Shown one piece after another: positions 46,128 through 54,996 of a stretch of 64,000 nt of DNA. How positions within the stretch are numbered: the first letter of the stretch is position 1; every line of letters starts with the position of its first letter. The position numbers were made by a program, and so were the translations under genes. The DNA is from an uncultured Persicobacter sp. (GTDB lineage Bacteria > Bacteroidota > Bacteroidia > Cytophagales > Cyclobacteriaceae): NCBI GenBank assembly GCA_947498325.1, contig CANMKE010000005.1, positions 205,110 through 269,109 on the forward strand, in the 5' to 3' direction. Below the pieces are notes generated by a model that was given only the letters and a program-made list of their open reading frames with translations, was not told where the DNA came from and searched no databases.

Positions 46128-46895
46128 ATGAATAAAGAAAATACCCCCTTTGCTGACCAAAGCTTCCCAACGGACGACAGCTTACTTTTAGCGGCAAAAG
46201 ACCAATCATATATAAATCAATTTTATACCGATCTGCTGGCCAATGAACTGTTTGTCATCACTGGTGTCAATAAAGCCAAGCAAACTGACCCCAAAGATAT
46301 TCAAGAAGGCGAACAGGTGAGTTTACTGACTTTTAATGATGGCAGGATTCCAGTATTTACCGCTCCCAGCAGAATTTTCGATGGAAATCATTTTCAGGAG
46401 CGAGTGAATTTTTTGCCGATGAACATTCAGGATATTCATGAAATGTTGCCAGATAAAACACTTATCCTCAATCCATTTTCAGAGATTGGCAAAGAAATGC
46501 TCCCAGTAGAATTACAGGATTTGTTCGATGGGAAGATTTTTGGAGAACATCAGGCTATCGATGTGGATGAGCAGAATGATGGACAAATGCGCATTGGTAT
46601 TCCCGAAGATATTCCTTCAGCCATGAAGCTGGAGCTGATCGACCTTTTGGGGAAACATGCAGTGGAGCTGGCTTATTTTGCCATCTACTATACCAGCGAA
46701 GAGGAAAGTCTGCCACATTGGTTGTTGGCCTTACAGCATCAGGGAAATTTGGAAGAAATAGCCAACCTCGCAGGGCCGATTATGCAACGGCACCTTCCGG
46801 AAGGTTCAGGAATTGAATTTTTGGAACTGAATGAAGAAAACCAACATATGGCTCAGTTCTTTCAGGAGAAGGCGACACCATTTTTCAATAAATAA
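46128..46895 (+). CDS. SseB-like protein
   Basis: A 255-residue soluble protein with an SseB N-terminal domain (residues about 20-130: LFVITGVNKAKQ, QVSLLTFNDGRIPVFTAPSRIF, LILNPFSEIGKEM) and an SseB C-terminal part (EDIPSAMKLELIDLLGKHA, ALQHQGNLEEIANLAGP). SseB-family proteins affect serine sensitivity in E. coli when overexpressed; the molecular role is unknown, and some homologues sit in secretion or toxin-immunity loci. Here the gene is alone and ends at a terminator. Confidence 0.8.
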   Translation: MNKENTPFADQSFPTDDSLLLAAKDQSYINQFYTDLLANELFVITGVNKAKQTDPKDIQEGEQVSLLTFNDGRIPVFTAPSRIFDGNHFQERVNFLPMNIQDIHEMLPDKTLILNPFSEIGKEMLPVELQDLFDGKIFGEHQAIDVDEQNDGQMRIGIPEDIPSAMKLELIDLLGKHAVELAYFAIYYTSEEESLPHWLLALQHQGNLEEIANLAGPIMQRHLPEGSGIEFLELNEENQHMAQFFQEKATPFFNK

Positions 46896-46898
46896 AAA

Positions 46899-46934
46899 AA
46901 AAGCGTTTCGAAATTCATCGAAACGCTTTTTTTT
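46899..46934. terminator. strong bidirectional terminator
   Basis: A 13-bp stem (46899-46911 with 46918-46930), loop AATTCA, A-run before and T-run after. Confidence 0.9.
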
Positions 46935-46959
46935 GCTTTAAAGGTGTTTTAACACGCGC

Positions 46960-48123
46960 TTATATACTGCGGTCAATAATATTGGCAACTACCTCTGGGG
47001 TTACCGACCCACGGTCGCCAAGTTTCGACCAGCCACGTTCTTGAAAACGTTCCAAGATTGTTGCTTTGGTCGAAGCATACTCCTGCGTATAATCAGACAA
47101 TTTGGTGTCAATACCCAATGACTGATAGAAAGCCGTCGTTTGATCGATTGCCTGCTGCGCTCTTTCCTCAGCCGTTCCTTCTGTAATCCCCCAAACACGC
47201 TCACCATATTGTACGAGCTTATCTTTCTTGAGCTCAAATAATTCCTGATACAGGTTTGGGCCAATGATCGCCAAAGTTCGAGCGTGGTCTATGCCATGTA
47301 AAGCTGTCAGTTCATGTCCAATCATATGTGTTGCCCAATCCGTTGGTACACCTTGCTGAATTAAACCATTCAGAGCCATGGTTGCCGACCACATATAATT
47401 TGATGCCGCCTCTTCATCTTTAGGGTCTTCCATAACTTTCGGTGCCACCTCTACCAAAGTCTGAATAATCCCTTCGGCGAAACGGTCTTGCAATAAGGCG
47501 CCCGCAGGATAAGTCAGGTACTGTTCCATCACGTGGGTAAAAGCATCCGCAATACCATTGGCCAATTGTCTTTTGGGTAGCGATTGAATTACCTTAGGTT
47601 CAAGAACAGAAAACTGAGGGAAAAACAACGGACCACCGAAAGCACGTTTCTCCTGCGTTTCGGCACGGGAAATAACCGCTCCTGAATTCATTTCTGAACC
47701 CGTGGCAGGAAGCGTCAATACTGTTCCGAAAGGCACTGCCTCCTCCAACTGTTTGCCCAGATTTTTAGACAAAATATCCCAGGTATCCCCCTGATAATGT
47801 ACTGCTGCGGAAATGAATTTCGTCCCGTCAATCACAGAACCACCACCAACGGCAAGAATAAAATCCAATGATTGCTCACGGATAAGTTCAACGGCTTTCA
47901 TTAAGGTACTGAACTGTGGGTTGGCCTCGATGCCTGAAAATTCTGTCACCTCAAAATCTTTAAGGGCAGCCATCACTTCATCATAAATACCATTTTTTTT
48001 GATACTACCACCACCGTAGGTCATCAGGACTTTGGCGCCCGGTGGAATTAAAGTTGACAGTTGTGCGATTTGATCTTTACCAAAAACCAGTTTGGTAGGA
48101 TTGCGAAATTCAAAATTGTTCAT
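46960..48123 (-). CDS. iron-containing alcohol dehydrogenase, YqhD-like
   Basis: A 387-residue group III dehydrogenase. The N-terminal Rossmann part shows NPTKLVFGKDQI, MTYGGGSIKKNG and AVGGGSVIDGTKFI; the metal site is spread over NGIADAFTHVMEQYLT, IGHELTALHGIDHARTLAI, giving the expected Asp and three His ligands. YqhD enzymes reduce aldehydes with NADPH, often for detoxification. In this fermenter-like organism it may also dispose of electrons. The gene is isolated between two terminator-bounded units; the downstream XRE gene on the same strand is upstream in transcription and could be its regulator. Confidence 0.92.
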   Translation of the reverse strand: MNNFEFRNPTKLVFGKDQIAQLSTLIPPGAKVLMTYGGGSIKKNGIYDEVMAALKDFEVTEFSGIEANPQFSTLMKAVELIREQSLDFILAVGGGSVIDGTKFISAAVHYQGDTWDILSKNLGKQLEEAVPFGTVLTLPATGSEMNSGAVISRAETQEKRAFGGPLFFPQFSVLEPKVIQSLPKRQLANGIADAFTHVMEQYLTYPAGALLQDRFAEGIIQTLVEVAPKVMEDPKDEEAASNYMWSATMALNGLIQQGVPTDWATHMIGHELTALHGIDHARTLAIIGPNLYQELFELKKDKLVQYGERVWGITEGTAEERAQQAIDQTTAFYQSLGIDTKLSDYTQEYASTKATILERFQERGWSKLGDRGSVTPEVVANIIDRSI

Positions 48124-48193
48124 ATTGCTATTGTTTATTGTTTCAATATAACGAGAGAATCCTGGTTCTCATAAATTTCCAACAGACAGCTGC

Positions 48194-48988
48194 CTATAAA
48201 GAAGAAAAATCTTGCTTTGCCTGTAAAATCAGCTGAACCAATTCCCCAAACTGAGCAGCCTTCCGACTGGCATCAAAACGTAAAACCGCCTGATAAGCCC
48301 ATATTTCTTTCACTTCGTGATAAGGTACGGTATTGAATGAAGACGGCCTGAAATTCGAAAATAACATCATGCTTTCTGTTTCAGGAATCATCAGGATATT
48401 TCTGCAAATCAGGCCATAAGTTTGATGCAGGATCAGGTAAGGCTGAAAATTCTCGATATCACTTATATTCTTGACATATTTACCCAAAAAAATCGCCCCT
48501 TTTGGTAAGTCTGGCGACATTTCATGATCTAAAAGGGTAAAAGCCCTAAAGGTTCCCTCCTCCAGCATCGGCAACTGAATTTTCGGCAACTCCTGAATAA
48601 ATGCTGGCCGATTAAATTCCTGCAAATACCGATCGTACACCTCAGGGGTCAGCCAATCAACATTTTGCTCACCATCGGTATCTACAGAAACCACCAAGGT
48701 TCGGGCCTCCGTTTCAATAATACTTCCTTTATGCTGTTCTGCTTCCCACTGATCGAAAATCAACCTTAGATCCACCCGAATCAAATCATCAATAGAGACC
48801 GAAAAAATTTCTGAGATTTTAATCAGGCACCTCAAGCTTGGCTTCACACTATTTAATTCGTAATCTTTATAGCTCGATCGCTTAATTCCCAGAAAACGGG
48901 ACAACATTTCCTGTGTCCATGACTTTCTAAGTCTAAGAAACTTAAGGTTGGAGCCTAAAAATACCTGAATTTCACCTTCAGCCATCAT
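48194..48988 (-). CDS. XRE family transcriptional regulator
   Basis: 264 residues from the ATG at 48988 (an ATG at 48985 also possible; the upstream frame to 49012 looks non-coding). The N-terminal helix-turn-helix (LKFLRLRKSWTQEMLSRFLG, RSSYKDYELNSVKPSLRCLI) is of Xre/SinR type. The remaining 170 residues contain a segment resembling LexA/S24-type beta folds without its catalytic Ser-Lys (GTFRAFTLLDHEMSPDLPKGAIFLGKYV). It precedes the alcohol dehydrogenase gene by 70 nt on the same strand and may regulate it. Confidence 0.85.
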   Translation of the reverse strand: MMAEGEIQVFLGSNLKFLRLRKSWTQEMLSRFLGIKRSSYKDYELNSVKPSLRCLIKISEIFSVSIDDLIRVDLRLIFDQWEAEQHKGSIIETEARTLVVSVDTDGEQNVDWLTPEVYDRYLQEFNRPAFIQELPKIQLPMLEEGTFRAFTLLDHEMSPDLPKGAIFLGKYVKNISDIENFQPYLILHQTYGLICRNILMIPETESMMLFSNFRPSSFNTVPYHEVKEIWAYQAVLRFDASRKAAQFGELVQLILQAKQDFSSL

Positions 48989-49042
48989 ATGCAATATTAA
49001 TACATGATTCAATGATTCTATATAGCGAACAAAGTAAGAGAA

Positions 49043-49648
49043 ATGAGGTACAATAAAAAGAAAAAAGGCGTTTTTTGCGTCAAAAAAATGATAATTTTGG
49101 CGCTTATATCGTCATTTATAATATTACAGGCATGCAATCAAAAAATTAAAAACTACCACATACCGAAAGGAGCACACAAAAGTGAGTGGCTTCCTACCCT
49201 TGTTCATGGAAATAGCATCAGCATAAAATGCCAATTTTCGGAAGGCGCACGGTATCTTCTCCACAATGAAAATCAGTGGGATACCAATAAATTATTTGGC
49301 TTCAGTAACAGCCTTTGGCAGAACCATCATAAAAACTCTGCACGCTTTGGCTGGCGATGGAACCCCACGATAGCGCAGGTAGAAATCATTGGCTACACCT
49401 ATTTTAATAAATCAAGGAAAATTCAGGTATTGGACAGCCTCAGCATTGGCGAACACTTTGAAGGCCACATCACGCACCGCAAAGGCAAATACCAGTTTGA
49501 GGGCAAAAATTTTAAATGGGAAACCCCAGCACCAGCAACTGTTTCAGGCTGGCGGTGGCTGCTGTTCCCTTATTTTGGTGGCGATGAAAAAGCGCCTCAT
49601 TCCATGGAGATAAAACTGGAATATGAAGTAACAGACCTCAGGGAGTAA
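49043..49648 (+). CDS. hypothetical lipoprotein, 201 aa
   Basis: An N-terminal basic stretch is followed by a hydrophobic helix and lipobox LQAC. The start at 49043 (MRYNKKKK) or 49088 (MIILALISS) cannot be decided. The mature part is beta-rich with many aromatics (WRWNPTIAQVEIIGYTYFN, WRWLLFPYFGGDEKAPHSM). The arrangement suggests an envelope beta-sandwich protein, but no family is recognised. Its last 11 nt overlap the convergent small gene on the other strand. Confidence 0.65.
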   Translation: MRYNKKKKGVFCVKKMIILALISSFIILQACNQKIKNYHIPKGAHKSEWLPTLVHGNSISIKCQFSEGARYLLHNENQWDTNKLFGFSNSLWQNHHKNSARFGWRWNPTIAQVEIIGYTYFNKSRKIQVLDSLSIGEHFEGHITHRKGKYQFEGKNFKWETPAPATVSGWRWLLFPYFGGDEKAPHSMEIKLEYEVTDLRE

Positions 49649-49946
49649 ATGCATTTCCCCGATAATAGCGCTTCATTTCTTTGTGCATCTTTTTACGGTC
49701 ACGGGCCTGTTGCTTCGGCGAGCGTCGCTTCTTACTACCATTGGCGCGTTGAAACATCCGTTTATAATTCTTTTTCTGGTTTTCCACCACTCTTCGGTGC
49801 GTGGCTGAAAATAACGCAAATCCACGCTGTTGTTTAGTGTAATGTTTAACAAATTCTTTTCGGCTTTCATTATCTGCTGATGCTTCTGCTTCCGTAAATA
49901 CGCCAAAGCCAAATAGCAATATCAGACACCCTATCCATCTTTTCAT
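49638..49946 (-). CDS. small basic secreted protein, 102 aa
   Basis: The ATG at 49946 opens a signal peptide (MKRWIGCLILLFGFGVFTEAEA). The mature chain is strikingly basic and helical (FVKHYTKQQRGFALF, NGSKKRRSPKQQARDRKKMHKEM), with pI well above neutral. It could be a nucleic-acid- or envelope-polyanion-binding protein; no family is recognised. It overlaps the convergent lipoprotein gene by 11 nt at the 3' ends. Confidence 0.65.
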   Translation of the reverse strand: MKRWIGCLILLFGFGVFTEAEASADNESRKEFVKHYTKQQRGFALFSATHRRVVENQKKNYKRMFQRANGSKKRRSPKQQARDRKKMHKEMKRYYRGNAFTP

Positions 49947-49980
49947 AGCAGTCCTGTTTTTGTAATAAAACAGGAATACA

Positions 49981-50005
49981 CAAAAAAAAGCGCTCAAGGC
50001 GCTTT
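49981..50005 (-). terminator. intrinsic terminator of the ACT-domain gene
   Basis: A 7-bp GC-rich stem (49987-49993 with 49999-50005) and, on the minus strand, a run of eight T. It lies about 110 nt past the ACT gene stop and just upstream of the small basic protein gene. Confidence 0.7.
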
Positions 50006-50112
50006 AATATCGGAGCAATGCCCCTTTTTCATGACTGACCAATTAAAGCTATCACTTTAAAGGTCAAATTTTTAATTATCAGTCAAAATATACAAACTAA
50101 TCCATCTATAAG

Positions 50113-50790
50113 TTAAACTAATCGATGTGTTCTTGTCAGGCTTTGTAACAGACCAAAGGCTCTATTGAGGTCCACTTCATCCAGAATCAGGGTAATTTCG
50201 TGTGTTGTTGAAACCATTTCCACAAGGTTAATGCCTTCCCAAGCAAGTGTTTTAAGCAACACATAATAAACGCCAGGTACCACGGTATTATCTTGCGGCA
50301 AGCGGATGGTCAAAGAAGACAACTGCCCCCGCTTGTTCAGGATACTTTGATCTTCGAAAATTTCTTCAATAACAGGAATCAGTGTAGCGGATACCACCAC
50401 ATTGGTTTCATATACACCTTTGGAAGAGGCCATGAACAACTCATGCGACTCTCTTTGAAGACGTTGAATAAAAATTTCCTGTGACTTTAATAGAGAATCG
50501 GAATTCTTAAACGTATAATCAACCAAGTCAGAACGGATAATAATTTCTCCTAATTTGGAAACATAGGTTCGCATTTCTGACAATAGCGTACTTTGTGCTG
50601 GTTTAGGCACGTGTCTTTTTATGGCCATTACGATGGCACCAATTTGGACTGATTTACCCATGTAACGTTCAACGTCCTCCCGCATATTTCGGGCAAGAGC
50701 AGTGAAGTTAATGATGCCTTCGGCTAAAGATTCTTCTAAAAAAGGGGCTTGTTGAATGAGGTGACTAACGACCTCTTGTACGGTTTGCAT
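50113..50790 (-). CDS. ACT-domain protein (aspartate-kinase-like regulatory part)
   Basis: A 225-residue protein. Residues about 1-140 are helical (TVQEVVSHLIQQAPFLEESLAEG, then RNMREDVERYMGKSVQIGAIVMAIKRHV, LGEIIIRSDLVDYTF), and residues 125-225 hold one or two ACT-like folds (SATLIPVIEEIFED, TVVPGVYYVLLKTLAWEGINLVEMVSTTHEITLILDEVDLNRAFGLLQ). ACT folds bind amino acids, and the last segment closely resembles regulatory domains of aspartate kinases. It is divergent from the saccharopine dehydrogenase, with starts about 100 nt apart, so a lysine-sensing role is plausible but inferred. Confidence 0.7.
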   Translation of the reverse strand: MQTVQEVVSHLIQQAPFLEESLAEGIINFTALARNMREDVERYMGKSVQIGAIVMAIKRHVPKPAQSTLLSEMRTYVSKLGEIIIRSDLVDYTFKNSDSLLKSQEIFIQRLQRESHELFMASSKGVYETNVVVSATLIPVIEEIFEDQSILNKRGQLSSLTIRLPQDNTVVPGVYYVLLKTLAWEGINLVEMVSTTHEITLILDEVDLNRAFGLLQSLTRTHRLV

Positions 50791-50886
50791 AATGATTGTT
50801 AGGCTGAAAACTTGGTGTTAAAATCTTTTGCAATTTAAAAAAAATATTTATTTTTCATAACAAACCCAACGATAAACAAACTACTC

Positions 50887-52098
50887 ATGACATCTATCAA
50901 AATAGGAATAATCCGTGAAGGTAAAACGCCACCAGATCGTCGAAGCCCCTTTAGTCCGCAACAATGTGCGCAACTCCAGCGGCAGTACCCAGGCTTAAAA
51001 TTCATTGTACAACCCTCAGAAATAAGATGTTATAAAAATAATGAATTTGAATCAGAAGGAATTCTGATCCAGGAAGATTTATCAGCGGCTGAAATTATTT
51101 TTGGCGTTAAGGAAGTACCTATTGAGAAGTTGTTATATAACAAACATTTTTTCTTCTTTTCACACACCCACAAATTTCAGGAATATAACCGTCCGTTGCT
51201 TCAAGCAGCTGTTAAAAAACAAATTCAACTCACTGACTACGAATGCCTCACCTTTGAGGATGGCCGACGGATATTAGGCTTTGGAAGGTTTGCAGGTTTA
51301 ATCGGCGCCTATTTGGCCATGAAAGCCTGGGGCGCAAAACATCAGACATTCCAGCTTCCATTACCCCAGGAGTGTTCCGGTTTGGAAAACATGTTTCATC
51401 AGTTGAAAGACAATGTTAATTTCGGACAACCTATAAAAATATATATCACTGGACGGGGCCGCGTGGCGAAAGGTATTCGGGAAATTCTTTCTTTGCTCAA
51501 CATTGCTGAGGTTGATGCAAAGTCCTTTGCTGAAAAAACTTTTGAAGAAACTGTATTTACCAATTTGGATACCAATGCATATTATCAGCACCAAGAGGCA
51601 CAGCCCTTCACTACTTCAGCCTTGACTAAAAATCCCGAACAGTTCCGCAGCACCTTCACTGAAGTGGCGCAACATGCAGACATCATCATTACGGGACATT
51701 TTTATGATAGTAAATGGCCAAAATTAATTGAGCAAGCACAACGAACTGCCTACCAAAGGCTGAAAGTACTTGCCGACATCAGTTGTGATATTGCTGACCC
51801 TATACCTTTTACACTTAGACCAAGCACACTTGCAGATCCATTTTATGATGTTGACCCAGAGAGTCTGGAGGAAAAGCCTGCTTTTTCAGCTGGAAGCTTA
51901 ACCGTGATGGCAGTAGATAATTTGCCTGGGGCCCTGCCCAAGGATGCTTCAGAAGATTTTGGAAAAAGTATTGCCACCGACATCATCCCTTTACTGCTCA
52001 AATCGGATGAAGCCAGGCTTATTGACAAAGCCTCAATTTGTAAAGACGGCAAGCTTAACGCGCCATTTCAATACCTGCAAAGGTGGCTGAACAAGTAA
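50887..52098 (+). CDS. saccharopine dehydrogenase (LYS1-like, lysine-forming type)
   Basis: A 403-residue NAD(P)-dependent enzyme of the alanine dehydrogenase/LYS1 fold: IGIIREGKTPPDRRSPFSPQQC at the N-terminus supplies the substrate Arg/Lys set, the Rossmann core carries YITGRGRVAKGIREIL, and the C-terminal half includes KVLADISCDIADPIPFTLRPSTL and VMAVDNLPGALPKDASEDFG. LYS1-type enzymes interconvert lysine plus 2-oxoglutarate and saccharopine. Bacteroidota carry this family without the fungal alpha-aminoadipate pathway, so lysine degradation or a side activity is also possible. Confidence 0.85.
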   Translation: MTSIKIGIIREGKTPPDRRSPFSPQQCAQLQRQYPGLKFIVQPSEIRCYKNNEFESEGILIQEDLSAAEIIFGVKEVPIEKLLYNKHFFFFSHTHKFQEYNRPLLQAAVKKQIQLTDYECLTFEDGRRILGFGRFAGLIGAYLAMKAWGAKHQTFQLPLPQECSGLENMFHQLKDNVNFGQPIKIYITGRGRVAKGIREILSLLNIAEVDAKSFAEKTFEETVFTNLDTNAYYQHQEAQPFTTSALTKNPEQFRSTFTEVAQHADIIITGHFYDSKWPKLIEQAQRTAYQRLKVLADISCDIADPIPFTLRPSTLADPFYDVDPESLEEKPAFSAGSLTVMAVDNLPGALPKDASEDFGKSIATDIIPLLLKSDEARLIDKASICKDGKLNAPFQYLQRWLNK

Positions 52099-52106
52099 AT
52101 ACAAAA

Positions 52107-52136
52107 AAAGGCGATTTCAACAAATCGCCTTTTTTT
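52107..52136. terminator. bidirectional terminator
   Basis: An 11-bp stem (52107-52117 with 52122-52132), CAAC loop, A-run and T-run on the two sides. It separates the saccharopine dehydrogenase and LacI genes. Confidence 0.88.
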
Positions 52137-53142
52137 AACTCGATGACCGTTCAATGAAGGTCGTCGGAAGAATTACATGCGGATGCTCGTCGCTTTCCTC
52201 CTTCAGTGATTTGACCAACATTTCACAAGCGGTTTCTCCAATTTTTCGGGCAGGCTGTTCCATGGTCGTCAGGCGGGGTGTCACATATTCCGTGGCGGGA
52301 TCATTGGTAAAACCCACCAGAGCAACATCCTCTGGAATCCTCAAACCCAAATCCTGAATACAGCGCATGGCTTCAAAGGCCACATAATCGGAAACGCAAA
52401 ATATGGCATCTGGGCGAGGCACGCCCAATTGCAGTAATTTTTTTGCCGAAGCGTAGGCGTCTTCCTTCAAATGCTCACATTCGTAAACCTGTGCTTTGGC
52501 AATATCCCGACCTGCATCGGAAAGCGCAGCCATAAATCCGTTGTACCTGTTTTTACAGATGGATAAATTCAACGGCCCAGAAAGGTGCGCTATATTTTGG
52601 TAACCCTTTGAAATTAAATGTTGTGTAATTTGATAGGCACCCTGAAAATCATCCACTGTAACTTTGGGGCAATCGATCTGTTCTGCCACTCGGTCAAAGA
52701 GCACAAAAGGAATTTGCTTCTCCTGCAGCCGTTCGAGATGCCGGAAGTCAGCGGTTTGTAAAGTCAATGACATCAATATTCCTGCAACCTTATTGGAAGC
52801 AAGCATTCGTGTATTCAATACCTCCAATTCAAAATCTTCATTGGACTGACAAATAATCACGCTATAACCATTTCTGCGGGCAACTTCCTGAATCCCTTCA
52901 AGGGCATTCGAAAAAAATGCACGGTTAAATTCTGGTAAAATTACGCCTATCAGGCTTGATTGCTTTTTTGCCAAACTTGCAGCCAATAAATTGGGCTCAT
53001 AATCAAGTGCCTCCGCCAATGCTTTGACCTTTTTTTTGGTCGCGGGATTTACATCTGGATGATCCTTTAAGGCTCGTGAAACAGTAGATTTGGAAATATT
53101 TAGCTTAATGGCAATATCTGAAATGGTGATTGGCTTTCTCAT
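52135..53142 (-). CDS. LacI family transcriptional regulator
   Basis: A 335-residue repressor. The N-terminal HTH is canonical (ITISDIAIKLNISKSTVSRALKD), followed by the hinge (YEPNLLAASLAKKQSS) and a periplasmic-binding-protein-like core (GVILPEFNRAFFSNALEGIQEVARR, then VTVDDFQGAYQITQHLISKGY, VALVGFTNDPATEYVTPRLTTM). Such regulators usually control sugar use. No sugar-metabolism gene is close by; the histidine kinase is upstream on the same strand with a 121-nt gap. The ligand cannot be predicted. Confidence 0.92.
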   Translation of the reverse strand: MRKPITISDIAIKLNISKSTVSRALKDHPDVNPATKKKVKALAEALDYEPNLLAASLAKKQSSLIGVILPEFNRAFFSNALEGIQEVARRNGYSVIICQSNEDFELEVLNTRMLASNKVAGILMSLTLQTADFRHLERLQEKQIPFVLFDRVAEQIDCPKVTVDDFQGAYQITQHLISKGYQNIAHLSGPLNLSICKNRYNGFMAALSDAGRDIAKAQVYECEHLKEDAYASAKKLLQLGVPRPDAIFCVSDYVAFEAMRCIQDLGLRIPEDVALVGFTNDPATEYVTPRLTTMEQPARKIGETACEMLVKSLKEESDEHPHVILPTTFIERSSS

Positions 53143-53263
53143 AAAAATAATATCCTGCCGCCTGAAGAAGGTTTTTCAGGCATAAAAAAGTGATATTATC
53201 AAATGTAATAAATTTTGGAGAAAAAGGAAGTAATCAGCCTGTCAGAGGCCAAAAAAGGACTTT

Positions 53264-54430
53264 CTAAATATGAACTTCCTTATTGATATTACTCATCCGC
53301 AAAGCCACTTTGTCGAGCACTTCGGGTGCACTCTTACGGTCAAGGGCTTGTTTGAAATACAAACTCACCTCGGTTCCTCGACCTACTTTACTGGTAATAT
53401 CCATACGGCCACCACCTCGCTCCATGATCGATTTCACCATGTACAAACCAACCCCTGAGCCTTCTTTTTTATCCGTAAATCGGCTGAAAGGTTTGGCTAT
53501 TTTGTCCTGATTTTTTTCTACATCAAAGCCCATTCCGTTATCAGAAATCTTGAGCAATAGGTATTCCCCCACCATTCTTGATTTGACCGAAATTTTTGCG
53601 TTGATCCCCTCAGAATACTTAATGGCATTTGAAAGTACATTCTGAATCACAATCTCAAGGCACAATTCATTGAATACAATTTCATCCTTCCGCAAAGTAT
53701 AGACAATCTGTGGCTTGCACTGCTCGATTAAACTACTCAGGTTGCTTTCCACAAAGGAGGTACATTTCATCAAGCTCAGCTTCTTCACAGGTGCTTCGGT
53801 GAATTTCTGCTCAAGCTTGAACATCTCCAGCATCCCCTTGATCTTAAATTCAAGGTTTTTAACAGAATCAACGATGCGGGTAAATGGGCTGCTTTCCGAA
53901 AGAAACGGATAATCATGCTCAAGAATCGTCAACAGCCCCTCCAATTGATGTAAAGGCGCCTTTAAATCATGCGCTGAAGAATAGGCAAAGGTGCTATAAT
54001 ATTTCACCTGCTCCCTCAATCCATCGACCTCTTTATCTTCCAGTGTCGGTGAGGATGGGTCAACAGTTGCCTGGCTGGTAACAAATGGCATCAGGCTGAT
54101 AAAAAACGACCCACGGTTGTTGGTCGTCAATTCTACCCTGAATTCCCAGAAAGTTGGGTTTTCGGTATTGCTGTCCTGAAAAACAAAAGTCTGCTTGGCT
54201 TTCTGCTGAACAAAATTTTCATTGACCCAAACACAAAGCCTTAGCATCATATCTGTTTGCTGACTCTCGTCAAAGAAATCAAACCAATCCAATAGCTCAC
54301 CGAAACGACCGGCGCTACCAATCACCACGCCATCTTCATTGACAATGATGGTTGCAGGCATGACCAAATCCAATAATTCATGATTGAATTCGGTACTGAT
54401 TCTATGTTGAGCAAAAGAAGGTGAAAACAT
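53264..54430 (-). CDS. soluble PAS-containing sensor histidine kinase
   Basis: A 388-residue kinase with no transmembrane segment. Residues about 15-120 are PAS-like (ATIIVNEDGVVIGSAGRFGELLD, WEFRVELTTNNRGSFFISL). The H-box is SSAHDLKAPLHQLEGLL (phospho-acceptor His154), the N-box NVLSNAIKYS, G1 DNGMGFD and G2 GSGVGLYMVKSIMERGGG. All catalytic boxes look intact. No response regulator is adjacent, so the partner is elsewhere. It may sense an intracellular cofactor or redox state via the PAS domain. Confidence 0.9.
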   Translation of the reverse strand: MFSPSFAQHRISTEFNHELLDLVMPATIIVNEDGVVIGSAGRFGELLDWFDFFDESQQTDMMLRLCVWVNENFVQQKAKQTFVFQDSNTENPTFWEFRVELTTNNRGSFFISLMPFVTSQATVDPSSPTLEDKEVDGLREQVKYYSTFAYSSAHDLKAPLHQLEGLLTILEHDYPFLSESSPFTRIVDSVKNLEFKIKGMLEMFKLEQKFTEAPVKKLSLMKCTSFVESNLSSLIEQCKPQIVYTLRKDEIVFNELCLEIVIQNVLSNAIKYSEGINAKISVKSRMVGEYLLLKISDNGMGFDVEKNQDKIAKPFSRFTDKKEGSGVGLYMVKSIMERGGGRMDITSKVGRGTEVSLYFKQALDRKSAPEVLDKVALRMSNINKEVHI

Positions 54431-54996
54431 ATAATATATCTTTAGCTAAAATGGGCTTAAAGAGTCAGAAAAAAAACATACTTAATCCGTAAATAATTAT
54501 CCTTTTTAAAGGAACTCATAAAAATGTTGAAATCAAAGTGAAATGCAGTAAATATTGAAGTATTCGTATATTTTTTTACACATTTACTTACTTGAGACAT
54601 ATATACATCTACATTTATCATAGTATCGCCTTTCTAATGAAATTGTAACCCCCGGTAACTAAATTCTTGTGGTTTTGTTCTTTCAAAACTTCGGGAACTT
54701 TCCTAATTTCGGGAGATTTTGGTTTGCTAATCTAAAGCAATGAAAATGGGAATCTCGTTAAATTCGAGGGCTGTACCCGCAACTGTAAGTACATGAATTG
54801 ATCTCAATCCACTGTTTTTAAAGGTGAAAATGGGAAGGGAGATAAAACAGTACAAGCCAGGAGACCTGCCAAATCCTCTGCTTTTTCAAGTACCCGGGAA
54901 TTGGTACCAGAACATGCGAGTGGTTGAAGATGTTGAATCGAAACACTTTTGTTTCAAAAACTTACCTGGTTTTTCCCGAAATCAGGTCTGAAAATA
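54431..54996 (+). other. long leader of the cobalamin operon
   Basis: About 560 bp between the divergent kinase gene and the first lipoprotein gene. It carries the B12 riboswitch (54735-54872) and a GTACC/GGTAC hairpin at 54890-54907 that may belong to the expression platform. No T-run terminator is seen, so control of translation initiation is more likely. Confidence 0.65.
54735..54872 (+). promoter_or_regulatory. cobalamin (adenosylcobalamin) riboswitch
   Basis: Conserved B12-element blocks appear in order: ATGGGAAT, ATTCGAGGGCTGTACCCG, CGCAACTGTAAG, CCACTG (54809 region), and GCCAGGAGACCTGCC (54856-54870). The last two are the hallmark boxes of the cobalamin aptamer. It lies about 125 nt upstream of a lipoprotein/BtuB-like operon, exactly the expected target. 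When cobalamin is bound, expression of uptake genes should fall. Confidence 0.92.

Noticed and set aside
53160..53181. hairpin GCCTGAA/TTCAGGC as a terminator of the kinase gene
   Set aside because: No T-run follows on either strand.
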